Source: Actinocatenispora comari
Lineage (GTDB): Bacteria > Actinomycetota > Actinomycetes > Mycobacteriales > Micromonosporaceae
Direction of reading: 5' to 3'
Length of the DNA: 64,000 nucleotides
Assembly (NCBI RefSeq): GCF_017312725.1
Contig: NZ_BOPO01000050.1
Coordinates: 1 to 64,000 of the forward strand
Part shown: in pieces, positions 43,537 through 51,388 of the stretch
Numbering within the stretch: position 1 is the first letter of the stretch
Layout: each line of letters starts with the position of its first letter
The notes under the pieces: generated by a model
What the model was told of the DNA's origin: nothing
Database searches by the model: none
The model's input: only the letters and a program-made list of their open reading frames with translations
Made by a program: the position numbers and the translations under genes

Positions 43537-44448
43537 TTGACGACTCCACAGAGCGGCCCGCCCGACGACCGTCGCACCGCGGCGCCGCCGGGCAGCGGTC
43601 GGCACCGTTCGGACCTGCCCATGCAGGCGCCGAACGCACCGACCGCGGCCGGCCCGCCGGCGCGCGGGTTCGCCGCACCGCCCAGCTCGCCGGGGCCCTA
43701 CGGGTCGCCCGGCCCGTACGGACCGCCCGGTGGCGGCTTCCCGTCACCGAACGGGGCCGGGCCGTACGTGCCGTCCGCGCGCTCCGGCCCGCGCAACGAG
43801 CCCGTGCAGCCGCAGGACTCGGCCGCCGGCCGCTACCGGTCGCTGAAGGACATGTCGGCCCAGCAGCCGCCGGCCGCCCCGCCGCAACGGGCCGCGCCGC
43901 GGCAGACCGCCGTGCCGGACGCGCTGCAGAACCTCACCACGACCACCGAACAGCCGAAGCGGAAGTGGACCGGGCGCCGGTGGACCATCCTCGGCAGCAT
44001 CGCCGGCGCGGTGGTGCTGGTGCTGGTCGTCGGCGGCTACTTCGGCTACCGAGCGGTCGCGCCCTACTACGGGCTCGGCTACGTCAGCGGGCGCTCCACC
44101 ACCGTCGAGGGGGTGAAGCTGACCACGACCCAGGTCAAGTGCGGGCTGTCCACGCCGCCGTTCGGCGAGCGCGGCACGCCGCACGGCGCGTACTGCGCGA
44201 TCGTCGTCTCGGCGCACAACGTCGGCAAGCAGACCGCGGTGATCAACCTGCGCACCTGGACCGCCGACCTGGACGTCGGGCTGGACCACGTCGAGCCGGT
44301 CACCGAGTGGCTCGCGTTCCGCAACGAGATCGTCGAGACCGGGCAGAAGGCCAGCTTCCAGCTCGCGTACGACATCCCGACCGGTGCCCGGCTGGACCGG
44401 TTGCACCTGGTCGTCGGCGAGCACAACGGCACCATCGCCACCACCTGA
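43537..44448 (+). CDS. Proline-rich membrane-anchored protein (DUF4352-like)
   Basis: This is a 303-residue single-pass protein. A 150-residue Pro/Gly-rich cytosolic part is followed by a basic stretch KRKWTGRRW, one transmembrane helix (ILGSIAGAVVLVLVVGGYFGY) and an extracellular domain of about 125 residues with two cysteines, resembling DUF4352 immunoglobulin-like domains. TTG at 43537 is preferred because GGGGAGGA lies 7 nt upstream; the in-frame ATG at 43498 has no ribosome site. The role is unknown. Confidence 0.68.
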   Translation: MTTPQSGPPDDRRTAAPPGSGRHRSDLPMQAPNAPTAAGPPARGFAAPPSSPGPYGSPGPYGPPGGGFPSPNGAGPYVPSARSGPRNEPVQPQDSAAGRYRSLKDMSAQQPPAAPPQRAAPRQTAVPDALQNLTTTTEQPKRKWTGRRWTILGSIAGAVVLVLVVGGYFGYRAVAPYYGLGYVSGRSTTVEGVKLTTTQVKCGLSTPPFGERGTPHGAYCAIVVSAHNVGKQTAVINLRTWTADLDVGLDHVEPVTEWLAFRNEIVETGQKASFQLAYDIPTGARLDRLHLVVGEHNGTIATT

Positions 44449-44637
44449 GACCGAACCGGCCGCGCCGTCTCGTACCGGGACGGCGCGCCGGTCCGGCCGC
44501 GCCGCAGCACCGGCGCGACGGCAACGGCGACCGGCGCCACGCCGTGAGCGGCCGGCGCACCGGTGTGTGCGGGTGGCGAGGTCGGCACGGCGGCGCAGCG
44601 GTGCGCTGACGGACATCGAGCTACCGAACCCCGGCCG

Positions 44638-45231
44638 TCAGCCGGCCGCGTGCGGGTCGCCGCGCAGGTCGGCCGGGACCAGCGACCAGACGCTCAGGTC
44701 GACCCGGCCCGACTCGACCACGCCCGCGTTGCGCAGCAGGCCCTCGTAGACGAAGCCGGCCTTCTCGGCCACCCGGCGGGAGGCCACGTTGCCGGCCGCG
44801 ACGCGCACCTCGACCCGCTGGAACCGGTGCTCCAGGATCAGGTCGACGGCGAGCGCGTCGGCCGCCTCCGCGGTGTAGCCGAAACCGCGCGCATCGGGTG
44901 CCACCGCGTACGAGATCTCGGTGCTGTGGGTGCCCCAGTCGGTGCGCTTGGTCCACAGCAGGCCGACCAGCCGGTCGTCGTCGCGCTGCACGATGCCGTA
45001 GTGGTCGCCGTCGCCTCGGGTGCGCCGCTCGGCCGCCATCCAGGTGCACCACATCTTCGCGTCGGCGTCCGTGTACGGCGAGGGGAGCGACATCCAGCGC
45101 CGGGTCTGCCGATCGGCGAACACCGCGGTGACCTCGGACGTGTCCGCACCGGTCAGCGGGCGCACCAGCAGCCGGGGCGTGACCACGGTCAGCTCCGGGA
45201 AGCGGGCAGCCGAAACTGTCTGCGCGGTCAT
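44638..45231 (-). CDS. GNAT N-acetyltransferase (RimJ/RimL type)
   Basis: This 197-residue acetyltransferase opens LTVVTPRLLVRPLTGADTSEV and contains the acetyl-CoA loop VAPDARGFGYTAEAADAL and the RVAAGNVASRRVAEKAGF motif, typical of the RimJ/RimL ribosomal-protein/amino-acid acetyltransferase group. ATG at 45231 has GGCAGGA upstream. The substrate is not predictable. The 189-bp spacer on its 3' side holds no feature I can support. Confidence 0.87.
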   Translation of the reverse strand: MTAQTVSAARFPELTVVTPRLLVRPLTGADTSEVTAVFADRQTRRWMSLPSPYTDADAKMWCTWMAAERRTRGDGDHYGIVQRDDDRLVGLLWTKRTDWGTHSTEISYAVAPDARGFGYTAEAADALAVDLILEHRFQRVEVRVAAGNVASRRVAEKAGFVYEGLLRNAGVVESGRVDLSVWSLVPADLRGDPHAAG

Positions 45232-45328
45232 CTGTCCTGCCTTCGTCATACCGCCCCCGCGGGACCAAAGCACGTCAACAGTACTCACCCGCCCGGCTCG
45301 GAACCAAACCGCCCACGCGGCGCGAAAG

Positions 45329-46735
45329 TCAGCCGATGGCCGCCACGAACCGCGCAGCCATCTCGGGATGGCCGGCCCAGTGTACGGTCAAGAACGAGGC
45401 GTGCACCTTGCGCCAGATGAAGCCCTCCGGCCGACCGCCGTTCCACTGCCAGGCCGCGTTGTCGCCGGCCCGCGGCGTCACCGTCGCGCGGTGGTGCTTG
45501 TGCCCGACCACCCGGGCGCCGACCTTGACCACCGAGCTCGACGCCCGCGCCACCGCATCCCGGTAGCCCAGCACCAGCAGGTTCGTGGTCTGTGCGGACG
45601 CGTCGAACATGCCGCACATCTCCCGCCCGTCGTGCTCCTTGACCAACCAGAGCAGACCCGCGTTCTCGGCATAGATCGGGCCGTCCTCGCGGGCCAGCGC
45701 GACCACGTCGTCCTGCAGCCGCCGGTTCGCCGACAGCTCGTCCGCGAACGCCTCCGGGAAACCACCGCCGAACACCAGCGCCCGGGTACCGGCGGGCAGC
45801 CGCTCGTCGCGCACCGGGTCGAACGGCACCACCTCCGCACCGGCGGCGGTCAGCAGCTCACCGGTCTCCGGGTACGAGAAGCTGAACGGGTCGGAGCCCG
45901 CCACCGCGACGATCGGCCGCTCCCCGGCGGCCGGCAGGCGGTCGGTGGCGTACCCGACGGCGGCCGGCGAGACCGGCGCGGCGGCCTCCGCCGCGGCGCC
46001 GACGGCGGACTCCGGCGACCAGGTGTCCACCGACAGCGGCGGCGCGGACCGGGCCAGCGCCAGCAGCCGCTCCAGGTCGAGCCGGGCCAGCATCCGCTCC
46101 CCCAGCCGGCGCACCGCGCGCACCGCGTCGACCGCGCCGTCCACCACCGGAACCATCCCGTACGTCCGGGGCGGCAGCTGGCTGAAGTCGTGCCGGCGCA
46201 GCACCCCCAGCACCGGGACGCCGATCTCGCCGAGCGCCGAGCGCAGGATCTCCTCGTGCCGGTCGGACGAGACCCGGGTCAGGATCACCCCGCCGAGCCA
46301 GAGCTGGTCGTCGTACGCCCGGAAGCCGTGCACCAGGGCGGCCGCCGACTGGCCCATCGCCGCCGCGTCCACCACCAGCACCACCGGCGCCCGCAGCATG
46401 CCGGCGACCTGGGCGGTGTTCTCCTCGCCGGCCCGGCCGGACAGCCCGTCGTAGAGGCCCATCGTGCCCTCCACGATCGCCACGTCAGCGTCCCGGGCAC
46501 CGTGCAGGAACAGGCCGGGCAGCAGGTCGCCGCCGACCATCCGGGGGTCCAGGTTGCGGCCGACCCGGCCGGCGGCGAGACCGAGATAGCCGGAATCGAC
46601 ATGATCCGGACCGATCTTGAACCCGGCCATGGTCAGACCGCGCGCCGCCAGCGCCGCGATCAGGCCGACGGACACTGCGGTCTTGCCGTGCCCGGACGAG
46701 GGCGCGGTGATCACGAGGCGGGGAACGGCGGGCAT
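45329..46735 (-). CDS. cobB: CobB-type cobyrinate a,c-diamide synthase with a substituted glutaminase site
   Basis: This 468-residue protein has the CobB layout: an N-terminal dethiobiotin-synthetase-like ATPase (APSSGHGKTAV, FKIGPDHVDSGY, IVEGTMGLYDG) and a C-terminal class I glutamine amidotransferase-like domain (FGGGFPEAFADEL). The position of the nucleophile, normally ECGG, reads YAENAGLLWL, so the cysteine is asparagine. The usual GHEFHY histidine/glutamate motif reads GHKHHRAT. The domain therefore seems unable to release ammonia from glutamine. It may use free ammonia, be regulatory, or be a diverged paralogue. The ATG follows GAGGAG. Confidence 0.8.
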   Translation of the reverse strand: MPAVPRLVITAPSSGHGKTAVSVGLIAALAARGLTMAGFKIGPDHVDSGYLGLAAGRVGRNLDPRMVGGDLLPGLFLHGARDADVAIVEGTMGLYDGLSGRAGEENTAQVAGMLRAPVVLVVDAAAMGQSAAALVHGFRAYDDQLWLGGVILTRVSSDRHEEILRSALGEIGVPVLGVLRRHDFSQLPPRTYGMVPVVDGAVDAVRAVRRLGERMLARLDLERLLALARSAPPLSVDTWSPESAVGAAAEAAAPVSPAAVGYATDRLPAAGERPIVAVAGSDPFSFSYPETGELLTAAGAEVVPFDPVRDERLPAGTRALVFGGGFPEAFADELSANRRLQDDVVALAREDGPIYAENAGLLWLVKEHDGREMCGMFDASAQTTNLLVLGYRDAVARASSSVVKVGARVVGHKHHRATVTPRAGDNAAWQWNGGRPEGFIWRKVHASFLTVHWAGHPEMAARFVAAIG

Positions 46736-46888
46736 CGGGGCACTCCTCGGTGCGGAAAGGGCAATGATCCACTCAAGGGTCTGCCGGCGGACCTCGTCCG
46801 AAGATCCCCCGAACAGCCCCTGTCAGTCTGCGCAACGCATGCAAACCACAGCTCAGCGCCCCCGGTGCCGCCGCCCGGCGCAGGTCGG

Positions 46889-46894
46889 TAGCGT
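46889..46894 (+). promoter_or_regulatory. Putative -10 element of SURF1 gene (leaderless)
   Basis: TAGCGT ends 6 nt before the GTG start at 46901. No Shine-Dalgarno is present and no clear -35 is visible. Confidence 0.35.
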
Positions 46895-46900
46895 TGACCC

Positions 46901-47875
46901 GTGCCCGACACCGGCTCGCCGACGCAGGCGAGGCCCAGCGTTCTCGGCGTGCTCCGCACGCCCCGCTGGGTGCTGTTCGGACTGCTCGCGATCGCGCTGG
47001 CGGTCGGCATGGTCTTCCTCGGCGTCTGGCAGCTGCACCGCTACCAGCTGCGCTCCAGCATCAACGATCGGATCGACCGGCACGCCGCCGCGGCGCCGGT
47101 CGCCGGCACCGACCGGATCCTGCCGGCCGGGCGCAGCCCGTCGGACGCCGACGAGTACCTCCGCGTCCGGCTCACCGGCCGGTACGACCCGGCGCACCAG
47201 ATGCTCGCCCGGGTCCGCACCGTCAACGGCAACGTCGGGTACGAGATCCTCACCCCGCTGCGCCGCTCCGACGGCACCGCGGTGCTGGTCGACCGTGGCT
47301 GGCTGCCGCCGGCCGATCCGGACGGCGCGGCCGACCCGAAGGTACCGGCGACGCCGCGCGGCACCGTGACCGTGGTCGGCCAGGTACGGCTGCCGGAGAG
47401 CGGTGGCAGTGGCCCGACCCGGCGCAACGGCCACGTGGAGGTGCGCCGGATCGATCCGCGGCTGCTCGCGTCCGCGGTGCCCTACCCGATCGCCGGCGGC
47501 TACGTCACCGCCACCTCGCAGACCCCGGCGCTGTCCTCCCGGTTCGTCCCGATCCCGATCGACCACCAGAACGCCGCGATGAACCTGTCGTACATCCTGC
47601 AGTGGTGGCTGTTCTCCGGCATGGCGCTGGTGGGCTTCGGGCTGCTGATGCGGTGGGAGTCGCGCAAGCGGGCCGGGCTGTCCGCGCCCGGAGACCGCCC
47701 ACCCGGCGCGCGGTCGGCCGGGGCGTCGGCGGGCCGCGGTTCGCGGCTGCCCGAGGACGAGCCGGCCCGACCCGCCGGCGGCTCGCGGCTGCCGGAGGAC
47801 AACGTGGCCGCGGCGGCGCCCGCCGTCCCGGATCGTTCGTCCCGGCTGCCGGAGGACCACCCCGGCACGCCCTGA
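46901..47875 (+). CDS. SURF1-family cytochrome oxidase assembly protein
   Basis: This 324-residue membrane protein has two transmembrane helices flanking an extracytoplasmic domain. The first helix (VLFGLLAIALAVGMVFLGVWQLHRY) contains the SURF1 GxWQ motif; the domain carries VLVDRGWLPP; the second helix follows NLSYILQWWLFSG. SURF1 proteins assist heme a insertion in cytochrome aa3 oxidase. After the second helix is an unusual 75-residue tail with three SRLPED repeats. No oxidase genes are nearby. Confidence 0.9.
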   Translation: MPDTGSPTQARPSVLGVLRTPRWVLFGLLAIALAVGMVFLGVWQLHRYQLRSSINDRIDRHAAAAPVAGTDRILPAGRSPSDADEYLRVRLTGRYDPAHQMLARVRTVNGNVGYEILTPLRRSDGTAVLVDRGWLPPADPDGAADPKVPATPRGTVTVVGQVRLPESGGSGPTRRNGHVEVRRIDPRLLASAVPYPIAGGYVTATSQTPALSSRFVPIPIDHQNAAMNLSYILQWWLFSGMALVGFGLLMRWESRKRAGLSAPGDRPPGARSAGASAGRGSRLPEDEPARPAGGSRLPEDNVAAAAPAVPDRSSRLPEDHPGTP

Positions 47876-47913
47876 CCGGCCCGTGCGCGCGGGAGGGTCG
47901 GGCGTCGTCGGGG

Positions 47914-49455
47914 TCAGCCGGCCGGTTCACCACCCGAGGCGCGCCAGATCTCCCGCACCGTGTCGATGGTGTCCGCCTCCGCCGCCGACTTGTCCTCCCG
48001 GTAGCGCAGCACCCGGGCGAACCGCAACGCCAGCCCGGCCGGGTACCGCGGGCTGGTCTGCACGCCGTCGAACGCGACCTCGACGAGCAGCTCCGGCCGG
48101 ACCCGAACCAGGTAGCGCCCGGTGTCGACGGCCAACTCCTGGAGCCGTTCGGTCTGCCAGGCGAGCATCGCGTCGGTCAGCCCCTTGAACGTCTTGCCCA
48201 GCATCACGAAGCCGTCCGGGCCGGCGGCGCCGAGGTGCAGGTTGGACAGCAGGCCACGGCGCCGGCCGTGACCCCACTCGGCGGCCAGCACGACCAGGTC
48301 GAGGGTGTGCCGGGGCTTCACCTTCAGCCAGCCACCGCCGCGCCGCCCCGCCTCGTACGGCGCGGCGAGCGACTTGATCACCACGCCCTCCTGCCCGGCG
48401 GCGACGGCGTCGGCGAACCGCTGCTGGGCCTCCTGGGCCGAGCCGGTGGTGCGCCGACCGACCCGGGCCACCGCGGGCACGATCCGGGCCAGTTCGGCGA
48501 ACCGGGCCGATGCCGGCTCGTCGAGCAGGTCGACCCCGTCGGCATGCAGCACGTCGAAGAAGAACGGATGCAGCGGTAGCTGCGCCGGATCGGGTGCCCG
48601 CCGACCGATCCGCGCCGCGGTCACCTGGAACGGCCGGGGCCGGCCGGCGTCGGTCAGCGCCAGCGCCTCGCCGTCCAGCACCAGGCTGCCAGCCGGCATC
48701 GCCCGGGCCGCCGCCACCAGCTCCGGCACCCGGTCGGTGATGTCGTCCAGGCTGCGGGTGAACACGGCCACCTCGGAGCCGTCCCGGTGCACCTGCACCC
48801 GGACGCCGTCCAGCTTGTCGTCGACCGAGACCGGCGCGCCGTCGACCGCCAGCCGGCGCATCGCCTCGGCCACGTCCGGCGCCGGCTGGGCCAGCATCGG
48901 CGCCAGCGGCCGCCCCACCGTCAGGCCGAACTCGGCGAGCGCGGCCTCGCCACCGGACAGCGCGGCGGCGGCGACGGCGCGCAGGTCGCCGGACCGCAGC
49001 AGCGCGCGCCGGACGGCGGTCGAGTCGACCTCGGCGGCCCGGGCCACCGCCTCGGCCAGCACACCGGCCAGCGCTCCCTGCCGCACCTCGCCGGCCACCA
49101 GCCCGGACAGCAGCCGCTGCTCGTCGGCGGTCGCGGCGCCGAACAGCTGGCCGAGCATGGCCCGCCGCCGGGTGGTCGAGCCCGCACCGCGCTGACCGGC
49201 GATCTCGGCGAACGCGACGTCGACCGCGGCGACGGTCAGCGTCGGATGCTCGGTCGGGGCGGGCAGCTCGCGCAGCCCCGCCCAGCCGACGCCGAGCTGA
49301 CGCTGGCGCAGCTCGCCGGACAGGTAGGCGACGCCGGCGGCCACCTCGTCGGGCGCGAGCCGGCGCAGCGCGTCGGCGAGCAGCTCCACCTTCGCCAGCC
49401 GCGACCGGGTCGCCGCCACCGCGGCCGAGGTCGACGCCACCTCCGCGAACAACAT
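47914..49455 (-). CDS. ligB: ATP-dependent DNA ligase
   Basis: This 513-residue ligase has an N-terminal helical DNA-binding domain, an adenylation domain with the active-site lysine motif DDKLDGVRVQVH, LDGEALAL and VIKSLAAPYEAGRRGGGWLKVKP, and a C-terminal OB domain. The length and layout match mycobacterial LigB (Rv3062). It seals nicks using ATP, in addition to the essential NAD-dependent LigA. The ATG at MLFAEVAST was chosen by the start of family homology. It converges with SURF1, with 38 bp between stops. Confidence 0.93.
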   Translation of the reverse strand: MLFAEVASTSAAVAATRSRLAKVELLADALRRLAPDEVAAGVAYLSGELRQRQLGVGWAGLRELPAPTEHPTLTVAAVDVAFAEIAGQRGAGSTTRRRAMLGQLFGAATADEQRLLSGLVAGEVRQGALAGVLAEAVARAAEVDSTAVRRALLRSGDLRAVAAAALSGGEAALAEFGLTVGRPLAPMLAQPAPDVAEAMRRLAVDGAPVSVDDKLDGVRVQVHRDGSEVAVFTRSLDDITDRVPELVAAARAMPAGSLVLDGEALALTDAGRPRPFQVTAARIGRRAPDPAQLPLHPFFFDVLHADGVDLLDEPASARFAELARIVPAVARVGRRTTGSAQEAQQRFADAVAAGQEGVVIKSLAAPYEAGRRGGGWLKVKPRHTLDLVVLAAEWGHGRRRGLLSNLHLGAAGPDGFVMLGKTFKGLTDAMLAWQTERLQELAVDTGRYLVRVRPELLVEVAFDGVQTSPRYPAGLALRFARVLRYREDKSAAEADTIDTVREIWRASGGEPAG

Positions 49456-49683
49456 CCACCCATCCTGCCCGGCCGGTACGACACTTCCGCGGCGATCGGG
49501 GCGGTCGGCCGGCGGCTCGACCGTCCAGATCGGACCGTCCGAACCGGAGGGTCGCCCCGGACCGGACGCCGGGAACGTCGTACCCATCTGGCACAGTGGG
49601 CGCGGCCGTGTCGATCGGTGCGTTCCGGTGTCGTACCAGCCTGCCGGGACGGGCAGCGAGCAGACCGTGCCATTCGGTGCATC

Positions 49684-49709
49684 GGCGCCGCCCGGCCTCG
49701 GGCGGCGCC
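49684..49709 (+). promoter_or_regulatory. Stable hairpin just upstream of a ribosome binding site
   Basis: The perfect 11-bp stem GGCGCCGCCCG / CGGGCGGCGCC with a GCCT loop ends 8 nt before GGGGAGGA of the next gene. It could be an attenuator or RNA-structure control element. Confidence 0.5.
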
Positions 49710-49733
49710 GCGATTCTGGGGAGGACGCCGACG

Positions 49734-50552
49734 ATGGTGATGGGGCCGACGCACGCGATGTCCGGCGCCGCGGTCTGGCTGGCCGGCTGCTGGGCCGCCG
49801 GCCACTGGTGGGACTACCACCCCGACCCGGTGCAGCTCGGCGTCGGCGCCGCGGTGTGTGCCGGCGCGGCGCTGCTGCCCGACCTCGACCTGTCCGGCCG
49901 GGTCACCGCCAACAAGGGCGGCGCCATCGTCGCGCACACGTTCGGCGTCGTGTCGTTGTTCCTCGCCGAGTGCGTCGAGAAGATCTCCCTCGGGGTCTAC
50001 AAGCTGACCCGGATGCGCCGCGATCCGCAGCGGCACAACGGTCACCGCACCCTCACGCACACCTGGCTGTTCAACGTCGGGCTCGGGTTCGGCGTCGGCG
50101 AGCTGTGCACCAGGTTCGGCAAGTGGGCGGTGATCGGCGTGCTGTTCTTCATGTTCGCGCTGGCCATTCGCGGCCTGCTGCACACCTGGGCGAAGAAGCG
50201 CGGCTGGGTGATCACCACCTTGTGCGCGCTCGCCGCCGCCTTCTCCGCGTACGCGTTGCTGCCGACCGGCCGCGGCTACCCGGTGATCGGCGTGGCCATC
50301 GCCGCCGGCGGCATCGTGCACACGTTCGGCGACATGATCACCAAGGAGGGCTGCCCGGTGATCTGGCCGCTGCCGACGGGGCGGCGCACCTGGCGCGAGT
50401 TCGGCGTGCCCGACGCGGTTGCTGTCAAGGTCGGCGGCGGGGTCGAACGGAGGCTGCTGCTGCCGGTGTTCGTGCTGGTCGCGCTCGTCGCCGGGGTCGC
50501 CGTGCTGGCACCCGGCTTCCTACACCACCTGGCCGACTCCGCGCTCGGCTGA
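49734..50552 (+). CDS. YdjM/DUF457-type membrane-bound metal-dependent hydrolase
   Basis: This 272-residue polytopic protein has the YdjM-family pattern: an early histidine in GPTHAMSG, an acidic LLPDLDL, the motif HRTLTHTW (metal-binding H-x3-H) and a C-terminal H in GGIVHTFGDMIT. The family is annotated as inner-membrane metal-dependent hydrolases; in several bacteria members are SOS-induced, but the substrate is unknown. The ATG is 8 nt behind GGGGAGGA. Confidence 0.83.
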   Translation: MVMGPTHAMSGAAVWLAGCWAAGHWWDYHPDPVQLGVGAAVCAGAALLPDLDLSGRVTANKGGAIVAHTFGVVSLFLAECVEKISLGVYKLTRMRRDPQRHNGHRTLTHTWLFNVGLGFGVGELCTRFGKWAVIGVLFFMFALAIRGLLHTWAKKRGWVITTLCALAAAFSAYALLPTGRGYPVIGVAIAAGGIVHTFGDMITKEGCPVIWPLPTGRRTWREFGVPDAVAVKVGGGVERRLLLPVFVLVALVAGVAVLAPGFLHHLADSALG

Positions 50553-50595
50553 GTGCCGGCGCGGCGCCGATCGGCGCCCCGGCCCCCGGCGCGGT

Positions 50596-50624
50596 CCGGT
50601 GCCGGTCGGCGTGACCGGCACCGG
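50596..50624. terminator. Hairpin terminator between converging genes
   Basis: The perfect 12-bp stem CCGGTGCCGGTC / GACCGGCACCGG with loop GGCGT lies between the DUF457 and M50 stops. Confidence 0.7.
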
Positions 50625-50629
50625 CTCGC

Positions 50630-51388
50630 TCAGGTCCAGAAGCGGAACAGCTGGTCGCCCAGCGCCACCGCGCCGAGCGGGATGCCGATCAGGTCGGCGA
50701 GGAAGAACACCAGCCGGAAGAACAACGCGTTCACCCGCGGCTCCCACAGCAGCGCGAACACCAGCAGCATCCCGTACGGAGCGATCATCGCCGCACCGCG
50801 CCGCCAGTGCGGCGGCAACCACGGCTCCAGGATGCCGTAGCCGTCCAGGCCCGGCACCGGCACCAGGTTCAGCACGCTCGCGGTGACCTGCAGGAAGCCG
50901 AGGAACGCCAGCGCGGCCCAGAAGTCCAGATGGGTCGAGTCGGCCACGCCGAGCCAGAACGGCGCCGCCAGCAGCAGCGCGAAGACCACGTTGAACGCCG
51001 GGCCGGCCGCCGAGACCAGGCTGTGCCGGGCCCGACCACCGATCCGCGCCCGGTCCACCCACACCGCGCCGCCGGGCATGCCGAACCCGCCCAGCAGGAC
51101 GAACACCAGCGGCAGCACGAAGGACAGCAGCACGTTGGAGTACTTGAGCGGGTTGAGGGTCAGGTAGCCGCGCTCGACCACGCCGCCGTCACCGAACCGG
51201 TACGCGAGGAACGCGTGGCCGAACTCGTGCAGGCACAGCGACACCAGCCAGCCCGAGCCGACCAGAAGGAACGCGTCGACGCGGACGTTGCCCACGCCCG
51301 TCCAGGTGGCGGCGCCGGACGCCACCAGCAGCGCGACCAGCCCGAGGAAGATCCAGGACGGTCGACGCTGCCGGTCGCCGGGTCTCAC
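50630..51388 (-). CDS. Site-2-protease-like M50 zinc metalloprotease
   Basis: This 252-residue intramembrane protease has about five or six hydrophobic segments, the zinc motif HEFGH in the second, NPLKY after it, and the third-ligand motif NLVPVPGLDGYG. No PDZ domain is present, as in the compact group of actinobacterial S2P homologues. GTG at 51388 overlaps the stop of the M20 gene (GTGA). It may cleave anti-sigma factors or other membrane proteins; no partner is evident nearby. Confidence 0.85.
   Translation of the reverse strand: MRPGDRQRRPSWIFLGLVALLVASGAATWTGVGNVRVDAFLLVGSGWLVSLCLHEFGHAFLAYRFGDGGVVERGYLTLNPLKYSNVLLSFVLPLVFVLLGGFGMPGGAVWVDRARIGGRARHSLVSAAGPAFNVVFALLLAAPFWLGVADSTHLDFWAALAFLGFLQVTASVLNLVPVPGLDGYGILEPWLPPHWRRGAAMIAPYGMLLVFALLWEPRVNALFFRLVFFLADLIGIPLGAVALGDQLFRFWT

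Noticed and set aside
46736-46900. Cobalamin riboswitch upstream of cobB (also checked 57,860-58,100 and upstream of the cysG-like/cobC pair)
   Set aside because: No B12-box-like conserved block could be recognised by eye; a covariance-model search would be needed to be sure.
50563-50578. 16-bp palindrome GGCGCCGATCGGCGCC after the DUF457 gene as an operator
   Set aside because: It lies between converging stops beside a better hairpin and is built from words common in GC-rich DNA; at most part of the termination region.
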